From PFJX01 sp963713085 (lineage in GTDB: Bacteria > Pseudomonadota > Gammaproteobacteria > Burkholderiales > Thiobacillaceae), in the NCBI GenBank assembly GCA_963713085.1, contig CAVQKQ010000020.1, positions 62,001 to 126,000 on the forward strand: a DNA stretch of 64,000 nucleotides, read 5' to 3'. The notes beneath the pieces were generated by a model, which saw only the letters and a program-made list of their open reading frames with translations, was not told where the DNA came from and did not search any database. Both the position numbers and the translations under genes were made by a program. Positions 18,170 to 27,603 of the stretch are shown here, one piece after another (position 1 is the first letter of the stretch; each line of letters begins with the position of its first letter).

Positions 18170-19503
18170 CCGCCCTGCTCATCCTGGTCATCCTGGCCCT
18201 GATGCTGGTCACCGGCACGCCCATCTCCATCGCCCTGGGCATGACGGTACTGGCCTTCATGCTGGGCTTCTCCTCCTTCGACATGACCACGGTGAACATC
18301 CTCTCCCAGCGCCTGTTCACCGGGCTGGAGAGCTTCTCCATCATGGCCGTGCCGTTTTTCGTACTGGCCGGGGCCTTCCTCACCGACGGCGGCGTGGCCA
18401 AGCGCATCATCGCCCTGGGGGTCAACCTGGTGGGCTGGCTGCCCGGCGGCCTGGCCATGGCCTCGGTGCTGGCCTGCGCCTTCTTCGCCACCCTGTCCGG
18501 CTCCAGCCCGGCCACGGTGATGGCCATCGGCTCCCTGATGCTGCCGGCCATGGTGCAGCAGGGCTATCCCAAGGGTTTTTCCACCGGGGTCATCGCCTGC
18601 TCCGGTTCCCTGGGCATCCTGATCCCGCCCTCCATCGTCCTGATCATCTATGCCGTGGCCACCTCGGAGTCCGCCGGCAAGCTGTTCGTGGCCGGCATCG
18701 TCCCAGGCATGTTGCTGGGGCTGATGCTCATGGGCGTCACCTTCCTCTACGCCAGGAAGCACCACTTCCCCACCGTGCCCCGGGCCAGCTTCAAGGTGGT
18801 GGTCAAGTCCTTCCTGGATGCCTTCTGGGGCCTGATGCTGGTGGTCATCGTCATGGGCGGTATCTACGGCGGCATCTTCACGCCCACCGAGGCGGCGGCG
18901 GTGTCGGCGGTCTACGCCTTCGTCTGTGCCGCCTTCATCTACCGTTCCCTCAGGCTGCGCGACGTGCCCAAGGTGCTTCTGCATGCCGCCAACACCTCGG
19001 CGATGCTGCTGTACATCATCACCAACGCCATCCTGTTCAATTTCCTGCTCACCTCCGAGCAGATTCCCCAGGCCATGTCCGCCTGGGTCACGGACCAGAA
19101 CCTGACTTCCTGGCAGTTCCTGCTGGTGGTGAATTTCGTGCTGCTCCTGGCCGGGCAGTTCATGGAACCCAGTTCCATCATCCTGATCCTGGCGCCCCTG
19201 TTCCTGCCCATTGCCCGGAGCCTGGGCATCGACCCGATCCATCTTGGGATCATCATGACCATCAACATGGAAATCGGCATGATTACGCCGCCGGTGGGCC
19301 TCAACCTCTATGTGGCCAGCCATCTCTCCCACATGGGGCTGACGGACGTCTCCAAGGCCGCGGCGCCGTTCGTGGTCGTGATGCTGGTCTTTCTGGCCCT
19401 GGTCACCTACGTGCCGGAGATCTCCATGGGCCTGGTAAACCTGTTGTATCCGACACCGGTCGCCACCGTGCCGGCGGGCGGCGGGGGGGCGGTATTCGAC
19501 TGA
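18166..19503 (+). CDS. dctM: TRAP transporter large permease (DctM)
   Basis: This 445-residue protein has about twelve hydrophobic segments and the normal DctM length. Family motifs include ALGMTVLAFMLGF, VPFFVLAGAFLTDGGVAKRI, SGSSPATVMAIG and GIFTPTEAAAVSAVYAF. It is the sodium-driven translocation subunit of the dctPQM transporter. The start ATG overlaps the dctQ stop. Confidence 0.93.
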   Translation: MTALLILVILALMLVTGTPISIALGMTVLAFMLGFSSFDMTTVNILSQRLFTGLESFSIMAVPFFVLAGAFLTDGGVAKRIIALGVNLVGWLPGGLAMASVLACAFFATLSGSSPATVMAIGSLMLPAMVQQGYPKGFSTGVIACSGSLGILIPPSIVLIIYAVATSESAGKLFVAGIVPGMLLGLMLMGVTFLYARKHHFPTVPRASFKVVVKSFLDAFWGLMLVVIVMGGIYGGIFTPTEAAAVSAVYAFVCAAFIYRSLRLRDVPKVLLHAANTSAMLLYIITNAILFNFLLTSEQIPQAMSAWVTDQNLTSWQFLLVVNFVLLLAGQFMEPSSIILILAPLFLPIARSLGIDPIHLGIIMTINMEIGMITPPVGLNLYVASHLSHMGLTDVSKAAAPFVVVMLVFLALVTYVPEISMGLVNLLYPTPVATVPAGGGGAVFD

Positions 19504-19662
19504 ACTCCAGGGCATGCCGAGTTCAACCTCATCGCCAGGGCCAACCATTCACGATATCTGAATTTCCAAGGCCAGATCATTTCCATGCTGCGCCATTAAA
19601 CAAACATGCGGGTCGGGAGATAATGCCACGCTTCGTTCCTTGAACATTCCATCGACGGGGGT

Positions 19663-20817
19663 GTGACCGTGCCCAGCATCGTCAAGCTTCTGCACGCCAT
19701 GGTGCAGAAGCAGGCATCCGATCTCTTCATAACGGCGGGCGCGCGCGTCAGCCTGAAGATCGACGGCCGGGTACGCCCAACCTCCCTGCCCGAGTTGACC
19801 GCGGAGACGGCGCGGGAGTTGGCCTATGACCTGATGAGCCCGGAACAGATCCGCCGCTTCGAGGAAAAGTGGGAGATGAACTTCGGCCATGGCATCGACG
19901 GGGTGGGGCGCTTCAGGGTCAACGTGTTCCGGCAGCGCGGCGCGGTGGCCATGGTGGTGCGACGCCTGGATTCAAACGTGCCGTCCCTCTCCGCCCTCGG
20001 CATGCCGACCCAGCTTGAGCGACTGGCCCTGGAACGCCGCGGTCTGGTACTGGTGGTGGGGGCGGCCGGTTCCGGCAAGACCTCCACCATGGCCTCCATG
20101 ATCGAACACCGTAATGCCCGCCTGGAGGGGCACATCCTGACCGTGGAGGACCCCATCGAGTATGTGTTCCGCCACCGGAAATCCCTGGTCAACCAGCGCG
20201 AGGTGGGTACCGATACCGAGTCCTACGAAATCGCCTTGCTGAACGGCTTGAGGGAGTCGCCGGACATGCTCATGATCGGCGAAATTCGCGATCGCGCCAC
20301 CATGGCGCAGGTGATCATCTATGCCAATACCGGCCACTTCTGCCTTTCCACCCTGCATGCCACCAACAGCTATCAGGCGCTCACCCGCATCATCGGCTTC
20401 TTCCCCCTGGAAAGCCGCGCCTCGGTGCTGTTCGACCTTGCCACCTGCCTGGTGGCCATCGTCGCGCAGCGTCTGGTGCGCACCAAGGACGGGGCGCGGG
20501 TGCCCGCCGTCGAGGTCTTCGCCGTCGATTACCACCTACGCGAATTGATCCGGGATGGCAAGCTCGGCGAGATCCGGGAACTCATCGAGGAAGGCCACTC
20601 GCCCGATCTGCAAAGCTTCGATTTCGCGTTGATCAAGCTTCACCGGGCCGGAAAGATCGATTTCGAGGAGGCCAAGGCCAATTCGGACTCGCCGCGCCAA
20701 CTGCACCTGCTGGCGGCGCGGAGTGAGGACGAAGGGGGGCCGGGGATCGTCGCAGCGCCGGATTTGGCAGAACCGGGTGAACTGATGATGGATCTGCCCA
20801 GGATCGACCTGCCCTGA
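19663..20817 (+). CDS. pilU: Type IV pilus retraction-type ATPase PilU
   Basis: This 384-residue protein belongs to the PilT/PilU family of hexameric ATPases that drive pilus depolymerisation and twitching. It shows Walker A GAAGSGKT at residues 133-140, the Asp box ILTVEDPIEYVF, Walker B DMLMIGEIRD, and the His box HFCLSTLHATNS. The N-terminal segment KQASDLFITAGARVSLKIDG is typical. The extended C-terminus beyond the ATPase core and overall length of about 380 residues favour PilU over PilT. The start is a GTG at 19663. No other pilus gene is nearby in the window. A perfect hairpin (20829-20846) follows the stop. Confidence 0.85.
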   Translation: MTVPSIVKLLHAMVQKQASDLFITAGARVSLKIDGRVRPTSLPELTAETARELAYDLMSPEQIRRFEEKWEMNFGHGIDGVGRFRVNVFRQRGAVAMVVRRLDSNVPSLSALGMPTQLERLALERRGLVLVVGAAGSGKTSTMASMIEHRNARLEGHILTVEDPIEYVFRHRKSLVNQREVGTDTESYEIALLNGLRESPDMLMIGEIRDRATMAQVIIYANTGHFCLSTLHATNSYQALTRIIGFFPLESRASVLFDLATCLVAIVAQRLVRTKDGARVPAVEVFAVDYHLRELIRDGKLGEIRELIEEGHSPDLQSFDFALIKLHRAGKIDFEEAKANSDSPRQLHLLAARSEDEGGPGIVAAPDLAEPGELMMDLPRIDLP

Positions 20818-20828
20818 CCGATTCGGGC

Positions 20829-20846
20829 GTCACGCCAAGGCGTGAC
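20829..20846 (+). terminator. Possible terminator after pilU
   Basis: GTCACGCC and GGCGTGAC form a perfect stem with a two-base spacer, followed by TGTTTCT. It lies 11 bases past the pilU stop, between the convergent pilU and ybbP genes. The T run is weak. Confidence 0.4.
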
Positions 20847-20887
20847 TGTTTCTCGGGCTTCACGAAGCGGCCCTCTCGGCCCAGGTT

Positions 20888-23374
20888 TCAATCCCCCGCC
20901 CGCAGCGTTTGCAGCGGCGGGGCGTCCACCAGACCCCGGCTGGTGACCAGACCGGTGCCCACCACCAAGACTGCGCCGCCCAGGATGCCGGCCAGCCAGA
21001 TCAGGGGATCGACGCTGTGGGGCAGTTCGAACACATGGCGGGCCAGGAACCATGCCAGGGCGCTGGCCGCGCCGGCTGCGATGGCGCCGGCGAGGCCGCC
21101 CAGGACGGCGAATTCCGTCATCAGGGCGATGCGCACCGTCCGACGCGAGGCGCCCAGGGTGCGCCATAGGCCGATCTCCCGGGCGCGCTCGTCGCGACGC
21201 GCATGGAGGGCCGCCACCAGCACCAGTACCCCCACCGCCAGGCTGAACAGGAAAATCAGCTGCACGGCGCCGCTCACCCGGTCCATGAGGTCGCGCACGT
21301 GGGTCATGATCTGGTCCACGTCGATCACCGTCAGGTTGGGGAAGGCGGCCACCAGGTCGGCCAGCAGCGCGCCCCGCTCCCGGGGCAGGTGGAAACTGGT
21401 GATGTAGCTTGCGGGCAGGCCGTCCAGCATGCCGGGCGGGGCCACCACGAAGAAATTCACCCGGAAGCTGTCCCAGTCCACCTTGCGCAGGCTGGTCACC
21501 CGGCCGGTGACGGGCAGGCCGCCTATGTCGAAGCCCAGGTGGTCGCCGAGCTTGATGTCCAGGGTCTTGGCGATGCCCTCCTCCAAGGAGAACGCGCCGG
21601 TCTCCCCCGGTCCCCACCAGTGCCCCGAGGTGATCACGTTGTCGCCGGACAGGCCGGCCTCGGTCGAGAGGTTGAATTCCCGCTCCGCCAGGTGGCGCGC
21701 CCGGCCCTCCGGGTAGTCGGCGCCGGATACCGGCCGGCCGTCGATGCTGACCAGCCGGCCGCGCACCATGGGGTGGAGCGCCACGTCGGCCACGTCCCGA
21801 GTGGTGAGGAAGGCGCGCACCGGGGCCACCTGTTCCGGCTGGATGTTGATGACGAAGCGGTTGGGGGCGCCGGGCGGGATGCGGCTCTTCCAGGAAGCCA
21901 GCAGGTCGTCGCGCACCAGGGTCAGCAGCAGCAGGGCCAGCAGGCCCAGGCTCAGGGTCATGGCCTGGAGGGTGGTCTCGCTGGCATGGCGGCGCAGATC
22001 CATGAGGCCCAGACGCGGGGCGATGGGCAGGCGGGGCGCCAGGGCGGCCACCGCGCGCAGCAGGGCGTGGACGATCAGGATGGTGGCCAGCATGGCCGCT
22101 GCCAGTCCGGCCACCAGGATGAGGCCAAGCCGGGCCTCCCCCGCCTGCCAGAACAGCAGCCCCCCCACCACGGCCAGGCCGGCGGCATGGGCCAGGCGCG
22201 GGCCGGTCCGCGCCGGCCCCAGGTCGCGACGCAGCACACGCAGGGCGGGTACCTGGGCCAGGCGAAGCAGGGGCGGCAGGCTGAAGGCCAGCACCAGGGC
22301 CAGGCCGGTGCACAGGCCGAACAGCAATGGAACCGGGGAAGGTAGCGGCAGGGCCAGACGCAGGGCGTCGCCCAGCAGGGTCCCCATCAGGGCCTGGGCG
22401 GCGAAGCCCAGGGCGCTGCCTGCCAGGCCCGCCACCAGGCCCAGGGCCGCGAACTGGATCAGGTAAAGGCGCAGCAGGCGGGCACGGCGGCCGCCGAAAC
22501 AGCGCAACAGGGCGAACTGGTCGAAATGGCGCGTGACGAAGCGGCGCAGGGCCATGTGCACGGCGGCAGCGGCCAGCACCGCCGACAGGAGGGCGGCCAG
22601 GCCCAGGTAGCGCCGGGTGCGGTCCATGACCTGACGCAATTCGGGTCGGGCATCGGCCAGGCCCTCCATCTTCTCCCCGCGCGCCAGACGGGGCTCGGCC
22701 CAGGCGCGGAACCTCGCCAGGACCTCGGGATCCCCGGCCAGCAGCAGGCGGTAGATGGCCCGGCTGCCTTCCCGCAACAGCCCGGTGGCGGCCAGATCGG
22801 CATCGTTCATGAGCAGCCGGGGGGCCAGGGCCATGAAGTTGCCGCCCCGTTCCCCCTCGTAGGCCAGGATGGCAGTCATCTTCAGCCTGATATCGCCCAC
22901 CGCGACACTATCTCCCGGCCTGACCCGCAATTCGCCGGCCAGGCGGGCATCCAGCCAGGCCTGGCCGCTGGCCGGCAGGGTCGCGGCGGGGCGGTCCGGG
23001 CCATAGGGCGCGTCGGCGATGCGCAGCTGGCCGCGCAGGGGATAGCCCGCCGTGGCCGCCTTGATCCCAGCCAGGACCGGCCGGTCTTTCGCAACGGCCA
23101 TGCTGAGGAAGGCCACCGTGCGGCTGCTGGCGAGGCCGAGGTGACGGGCCTCGGCTTCGAATGCGGGGTCGATGGGGTTGTCGGAACGCAGTGCCAGATC
23201 CGCCGCCAGCAGGGTGTTGGCGTCCAGGGCCAGGGCCCGGGCGATCCGGTCGGCGAAGAAACTCACCGTGGTCAGGCTGGCCACCGCCAGGGTCACCGCC
23301 GCCAGCAGCACGCGGATCTCCCCGGCGCGCCATTCCCGGGCCAGCAGCCGCAGGGCCAGGCGCAGGTCGGTCAT
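20888..23374 (-). CDS. ybbP: ABC transporter permease, YbbP/FtsX type
   Basis: The 828-residue inner-membrane protein begins MTDLRLALRLLAREWRAGEIRVLL. It has one N-terminal membrane segment, a large periplasmic domain, a cluster of hydrophobic segments in the middle, a second periplasmic domain and three C-terminal segments, as in the duplicated FtsX-like permeases of the YbbAP group. The C-terminal FtsX core reads LVAALHARRDERAREIGLWRTLGASRRTV. The ATG at 23374 overlaps the stop of ybbA by four bases. The transported molecule is not established for this family; lipid- or fatty-acid-related export is suggested by the fixed linkage to tesA. Confidence 0.88.
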   Translation of the reverse strand: MTDLRLALRLLAREWRAGEIRVLLAAVTLAVASLTTVSFFADRIARALALDANTLLAADLALRSDNPIDPAFEAEARHLGLASSRTVAFLSMAVAKDRPVLAGIKAATAGYPLRGQLRIADAPYGPDRPAATLPASGQAWLDARLAGELRVRPGDSVAVGDIRLKMTAILAYEGERGGNFMALAPRLLMNDADLAATGLLREGSRAIYRLLLAGDPEVLARFRAWAEPRLARGEKMEGLADARPELRQVMDRTRRYLGLAALLSAVLAAAAVHMALRRFVTRHFDQFALLRCFGGRRARLLRLYLIQFAALGLVAGLAGSALGFAAQALMGTLLGDALRLALPLPSPVPLLFGLCTGLALVLAFSLPPLLRLAQVPALRVLRRDLGPARTGPRLAHAAGLAVVGGLLFWQAGEARLGLILVAGLAAAMLATILIVHALLRAVAALAPRLPIAPRLGLMDLRRHASETTLQAMTLSLGLLALLLLTLVRDDLLASWKSRIPPGAPNRFVINIQPEQVAPVRAFLTTRDVADVALHPMVRGRLVSIDGRPVSGADYPEGRARHLAEREFNLSTEAGLSGDNVITSGHWWGPGETGAFSLEEGIAKTLDIKLGDHLGFDIGGLPVTGRVTSLRKVDWDSFRVNFFVVAPPGMLDGLPASYITSFHLPRERGALLADLVAAFPNLTVIDVDQIMTHVRDLMDRVSGAVQLIFLFSLAVGVLVLVAALHARRDERAREIGLWRTLGASRRTVRIALMTEFAVLGGLAGAIAAGAASALAWFLARHVFELPHSVDPLIWLAGILGGAVLVVGTGLVTSRGLVDAPPLQTLRAGD

Positions 23375-24039
23375 CACGCGGATGTCAGCCGACCGGCATC
23401 CAGATGCAACTGACGGCCGCACCTTTCCGCCAGGGCCGGGTCGTGGGTGACCACCAGCAGGGTGGCGCCCTGGTCCCGGTTCATGGCGAACATCAGGTCG
23501 ATGACCTGAGCACCGGTGTGGGCGTCCAGGTTGCCGGTGGGTTCGTCGGCCAGGAGCAGGCTGGGGGAGACGGCGAAGGCCCGGGCCAGGGCCACACGCT
23601 GCTGCTCGCCGCCGGACAGTTGGGCCGGCCGGTGGGTCTCGCGTTGGGCCAGTCCCACCCGCTCCAGATGGGTCCGGGCCCGCTCCCGGGCGTCGGCTAT
23701 GCCGGCCAATTCCAGGGGCAGCATGACGTTTTCCAGGGCGGTGAGGCCCGGCAGCAGTTGGAACGACTGGAATACGAAGCCCATGCTGCGGCCGCGCAGC
23801 GTGGCCCGGCCGTCCTCGTCCAGGGCGAACAGGTCCTGGCCGTCGATGGCCACCCGCCCGGCACTGGGCAGGTCCAGCCCGGCCAACAGACCCAGCAGGG
23901 TGGATTTGCCGGAACCGGAACTTCCCACCACCGCCACCGTCTCCCCGGGGTTGACGGCGAAGGACAGGCCGTCAAGGATGTCCAGCCGTTCCTCCCCCAC
24001 CATCACGCTCTTGCCGAGATTGGTCACTTCGATGCGCAT
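23374..24039 (-). CDS. ybbA: ABC transporter ATP-binding protein, YbbA/LolD type
   Basis: The 221-residue ATPase starts MRIEVTNLGKSVMVGEERLD at the ATG at 24039. It has Walker A VGSSGSGKSTLL, signature LSGGEQQRVALARA and Walker B LLLADEPTGNLD, which is the MacB/LolD pattern. It energises the YbbP permease encoded directly downstream. The start codon overlaps the start codon of the divergent tesA gene, so neither gene has a free leader before its ATG. This gene pair next to tesA is the same arrangement as in E. coli. Confidence 0.9.
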   Translation of the reverse strand: MRIEVTNLGKSVMVGEERLDILDGLSFAVNPGETVAVVGSSGSGKSTLLGLLAGLDLPSAGRVAIDGQDLFALDEDGRATLRGRSMGFVFQSFQLLPGLTALENVMLPLELAGIADARERARTHLERVGLAQRETHRPAQLSGGEQQRVALARAFAVSPSLLLADEPTGNLDAHTGAQVIDLMFAMNRDQGATLLVVTHDPALAERCGRQLHLDAGRLTSA

Positions 24040-24655
24040 GCGCCTTACCTGGTTGATTGCCTGGTTGCTGTTGATCTGGTCCGCCCCCGCCGCCACGGCG
24101 GCCATGCCCGTGGTGCTGGTGTACGGCGACAGTCTCTCCGCCGCCTACGGCCTGCCCCGTGACGCGGGCTGGGCCGCCCTGCTGGAACACCGCCTGGACC
24201 ACCGGCGGCCATCTTACCGGGTCGTGAACGCCAGTGTCTCGGGCGAGACCAGCGCCGGCGGCCTGACCCGCCTGCCCGCCGTCTTGAAACTGCACCGGCC
24301 GAGCATCGTCATCCTGGCCCTGGGCGCCAACGACGGCCTGCGCGGCCTGCCCCCGGCCCAGACTGCCCGCAACCTGAAGGCCATGATCGACGCCGCCCAC
24401 CGGGCCGGCGCCCGGACCCTGCTGGTGGGCATGCGCCTGCCGCCCAACTATGGCAGCGCCTATACCCGCAAGTTCCACGCCTTATATGAAACCGTGGCCC
24501 GCGACCGGAAGGTGCCCCTGGTGCCCTTCCTGCTGGCGGGTATGGCCACCCGCCCGGAGCTGTTCCAGGCCGACGGCCTGCACCCGGTCGCCGCGGCACA
24601 GCCGGTGCTGCTGGAGAACGTGTGGCGGGGATTGGAGCCGATGCTGGGGCGGTGA
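24032..24655 (+). CDS. tesA: Periplasmic SGNH/GDSL arylesterase-thioesterase (TesA)
   Basis: The 207-residue protein has a signal peptide (RLTWLIAWLLLIWSAPAATA) and the SGNH hydrolase blocks: VYGDSLSAAYGL with the nucleophile serine, a glycine in SVSGETSAGGL, LGANDGLRG with the block III asparagine, and DGLHPVA with the catalytic Asp and His. It hydrolyses acyl-thioesters and arylesters in the periplasm. ATG codons at 24032 and 24038 are both possible; the second forms CATG with the ybbA start on the other strand. Divergent to ybbAP, as in E. coli. Confidence 0.92.
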   Translation: MRMRLTWLIAWLLLIWSAPAATAAMPVVLVYGDSLSAAYGLPRDAGWAALLEHRLDHRRPSYRVVNASVSGETSAGGLTRLPAVLKLHRPSIVILALGANDGLRGLPPAQTARNLKAMIDAAHRAGARTLLVGMRLPPNYGSAYTRKFHALYETVARDRKVPLVPFLLAGMATRPELFQADGLHPVAAAQPVLLENVWRGLEPMLGR

Positions 24656-24723
24656 TGCCGGGGTGATATCCTGAAGTCAAAATTGCACAGGCATGCCACT
24701 GAACCCGGCCGGAGGAGGCAGAT

Positions 24724-26691
24724 ATGGCCAGCAGTATCAATAACGGAATCAAAACCTTCAGCCTGTACCGCTGCCTGGGCGTGATCGCCGCGCTGTGCGC
24801 TTTCGCCGGCCCGGCCCTGGGGGCGGAGGACTGGATCGATACCATGCCCAGCGTTGCGACGGTCGCCCAGGTGGTCCAGCGGGAATACAACCACGGGCCC
24901 GACGACCAGGACCGGGCGGCCACCAACCTGGCCACTGCGCTGGTCCTGCTGCGCCAGATCATCCAGTACCAGGCCGACGAGGAGCCGGCCACCATGTCGC
25001 TGGCGCGTCAGGCGAAGGTGCGGGCGCTGGAAAAATCCTACCTGATGGCGGAACTCGCCATCGGCCAAGGCCTGGGCAAGCGCAGGGGCGCCCTGACCGT
25101 CCCCGAGGTGCACCGCTTCTACCAGTCGCGCAGGTACGAACAGTGCGCGACCCGGGATTGCTATTACTACTGGATGCGCTTCCAACTGGATTACTGGAAT
25201 GCCTACGTATTCCGCAAGCGGATCCTGCCCCTGCTGTTCCCCTGCGACCAGGCCGACCGTCTGATCGCCCTGGCGACGAAGAATGCCCTCACGGCGCGCG
25301 CACCCCATACGCCGGCCGCCCCGGAACCCGAAGATGCCCTGGCGATGGCGCAGTTGCCGCGCCCGGCGACGGCGCCCTGTCCCGCCGAAGGTTACGACTT
25401 GGACGGCGACGGGCTGTGCGCCGACTGGGAGATGTCGCTCGGGACGAAAGTACCGGCGCGGGCCTTTTGCGGCGCGGTGAAGCTGGACAGCGCCACCACC
25501 ACCGACGCCCGGAGCATCACCGTCCGCTATACGGTCGGAGTCCGCCTGGGCAACGATCCGGTGCACCTGAGCGCCTGCCGCTCGAGCAACCCCGCCATCA
25601 CGAAGTGCGAGGGTGCCCAGACCAAGCCGATCGGCGAGGAGACCCTCTCCGATCCCGCCCTGTTGACGCCCGGCGCCCACGAGGCCGTGATCCTGAAGGA
25701 CCATGTCCTGGCGCCGGACCCCGCCATGCCTTACGTAGTGGTAGTGGCGGACGCGGCGGGCCAGACCAGCCAGACCTATTTCCGCAAGTGGCTGATGGGC
25801 GTCGTGGTGCATGGCTATACCTTTCGTGATGAGCTGGAGCTAGCCAAGAAGTTCGACGGGTTATTTGAAACTGCCTTGCATAAGCTGGACCTCGACAAAA
25901 TTGCTGAGGACGCACTACGTGAAAAGTTACTGGATAAGAAAGCGGTCGAGGATTGGCAATTAAAAATGGAACAGAGTCTGAAATCCTCCGGCTGCTATGA
26001 CACTGGGACCTTCGCCTATAACTGGCGCTTCGACAGCATTGAGCAGTTGCCGTCGCTGCTGACCGCCCGGGCGCGCGAGCTCTATGCAGAGGTGGCGCGA
26101 CGCGCGCTCGATATGTCCTCCCGGCATGAAGGCGACGTGGTTGACGTCCATTTCATCGGCCACAGCCGGGGCACGGTCATCATCAGCGAGGCGCTGAAGG
26201 AATGGAAAAAGCAGCGGGACCCCGCGTTGAAAGGCAGTTACCTCCGGGTGACCCTGCTCGATCCGCATCCGGCGAACAATGCCTTTTCTCCCCAGGAGGA
26301 CGTGGAAGCGTCCTATCTAGGCGGAAATTGCTACGTCGAGTACAGGGATATCCAGGACCATATCAAGGATCCGGCCATCGAGCTGCCGGACGGCATCGGT
26401 ATCCGGGAGGTCCAGGTCTGGTTCCAGCATTCACGAGTCAAGGACATCAAGGCCGCGCCCGACCCGGATCCGGACCTGGAGATTTGTCCCATGAATTTGT
26501 GGGGACTTGGTGCATCCACCGACTACATCACGGGGAACAACGCCTCGAAAGTGCCGATCACTTGGCATCGACTCACCAATAAAAAGCTGGCGAACGGAGC
26601 CATCGTCGATCACCACGGCGTGGTGACCTATTTCCAGGAGGTTTACGACGACAGCGCCAGGCCCGGGAAATGCGTATTGCCGCCTCGCTGA
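24724..26691 (+). CDS. Secreted alpha/beta-hydrolase-like protein with a calcium-type motif
   Basis: This 655-residue protein has a strong ribosome site (GGAGGAGG) and a signal peptide (YRCLGVIAALCAFAGPALG). Residues 225-236 read DLDGDGLCADWE, like a thrombospondin type 3 calcium-binding repeat. At residues 477-483 the sequence FIGHSRG matches the nucleophile elbow GxSxG of lipases and other alpha/beta hydrolases, with Ser481 as the likely nucleophile, and LLDPHP and a late HH may supply acid and histidine. Ten or more cysteines suggest disulfides. I cannot name the substrate. No neighbour on the same strand shares an operon with it. Confidence 0.7.
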   Translation: MASSINNGIKTFSLYRCLGVIAALCAFAGPALGAEDWIDTMPSVATVAQVVQREYNHGPDDQDRAATNLATALVLLRQIIQYQADEEPATMSLARQAKVRALEKSYLMAELAIGQGLGKRRGALTVPEVHRFYQSRRYEQCATRDCYYYWMRFQLDYWNAYVFRKRILPLLFPCDQADRLIALATKNALTARAPHTPAAPEPEDALAMAQLPRPATAPCPAEGYDLDGDGLCADWEMSLGTKVPARAFCGAVKLDSATTTDARSITVRYTVGVRLGNDPVHLSACRSSNPAITKCEGAQTKPIGEETLSDPALLTPGAHEAVILKDHVLAPDPAMPYVVVVADAAGQTSQTYFRKWLMGVVVHGYTFRDELELAKKFDGLFETALHKLDLDKIAEDALREKLLDKKAVEDWQLKMEQSLKSSGCYDTGTFAYNWRFDSIEQLPSLLTARARELYAEVARRALDMSSRHEGDVVDVHFIGHSRGTVIISEALKEWKKQRDPALKGSYLRVTLLDPHPANNAFSPQEDVEASYLGGNCYVEYRDIQDHIKDPAIELPDGIGIREVQVWFQHSRVKDIKAAPDPDPDLEICPMNLWGLGASTDYITGNNASKVPITWHRLTNKKLANGAIVDHHGVVTYFQEVYDDSARPGKCVLPPR

Positions 26692-26708
26692 CGCCCAAAG
26701 TGGTGCGG

Positions 26709-27596
26709 TCAGCCGGATAAGCGGGTAGCTTCCGCCGCCAATACGGGTTCGCTGCCCAGCAGGGTGACGCCGTGCATGACGCGCCTGTGCCGGGCGATCT
26801 CGAACGGCGTCACCCGGTGCATGGTCCAGCCGTTGTCCCATAACAGCAGGTCGTGGCGCCGCCACCGGTGGTGGTAGAGAAACCGCTCCCGGGTCGCCCA
26901 TTCGATGAGTTCCTCGAACAGGACGCGACTCTCGGCCCGGCTCCAGCCGACGACCGTTTCCATGTAGGGTGGGCTGAGATAGAGGGACCTGCGGCCGTCC
27001 GGGTGGCCGCGCACCAGGGGATGTTCCACGGGCGGCAGGCGGGCGCGAGCCTCGTCGGTCATGGGGGGCAGGCCGAGTTCCTTGACCTGGAACTCGAAGT
27101 CGTGGCGCGCCGCGAGCCCGGCGATGCTCGCCTTCATCGCCTCGGGCAGGGCCTCGTAGGCGGCGGCCAAGTTGGCGAATATCGTGTCGCCGCCGTCGGT
27201 CACCACCTCGATGCCGTGCAGGATGTTGCCCTTGTTGGGGATGGCGCGATAGGTGCCGTCGATATGCCAGGTCCAGTTGAGCCGCTGCCGCTGCAGGCGC
27301 TCGCTGTCCTCGGGCAGCAGGTTGCCGGCGGGATCGGTGTTGGCCAGGCGGAAGATCTCGGGTTCCAGCCCCTCCGGATTGTCCTTCGGGCGGAACACGC
27401 CGGGCTCGCCGAAGCGGCGGGCGAAGCGGACGTGGGCCGCGTCGCTGATGGCCTGATCGGGAAAGACCAGCACACCGTGCCGCGCCAGGGCGGACGCGAT
27501 GGAGCGGAACGACGCGTCGTCCAATGGCTCGGACAGATCGATGCCGGTCACCCGCGCGCCCAGGGCAGGTGCCAGCTTGTCGATGCGGATGCTCAT
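26709..27596 (-). CDS. TauD/TfdA-family Fe(II)/2-oxoglutarate dioxygenase
   Basis: The 295-residue enzyme begins MSIRIDKLAPALGARVTGID at the ATG at 27596. The metal-binding HxD is in TWHIDGTY, the distal histidine in NGWTMHRVTPFE, and the 2-oxoglutarate-binding arginine in HRRVMHGVTL. The length and the N-terminal GARVTGIDLSEPLDD fit the TauD group, which hydroxylates or cleaves small substrates such as taurine. Here it is the last gene of a minus-strand run starting at the precursor-like gene at 33617, seven bases after the dimethylformamidase-like gene. I infer a tailoring role in the peptide pathway, but a catabolic role is possible. Confidence 0.88.
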   Translation of the reverse strand: MSIRIDKLAPALGARVTGIDLSEPLDDASFRSIASALARHGVLVFPDQAISDAAHVRFARRFGEPGVFRPKDNPEGLEPEIFRLANTDPAGNLLPEDSERLQRQRLNWTWHIDGTYRAIPNKGNILHGIEVVTDGGDTIFANLAAAYEALPEAMKASIAGLAARHDFEFQVKELGLPPMTDEARARLPPVEHPLVRGHPDGRRSLYLSPPYMETVVGWSRAESRVLFEELIEWATRERFLYHHRWRRHDLLLWDNGWTMHRVTPFEIARHRRVMHGVTLLGSEPVLAAEATRLSG

Positions 27597-27603
27597 GGTT
27601 CGC

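Noticed and set aside
18073..19548. Long His/Gly/Gln-rich frame opposite dctM
   Set aside because: Composition is typical of the reverse strand of membrane-protein genes; no start site or family support.
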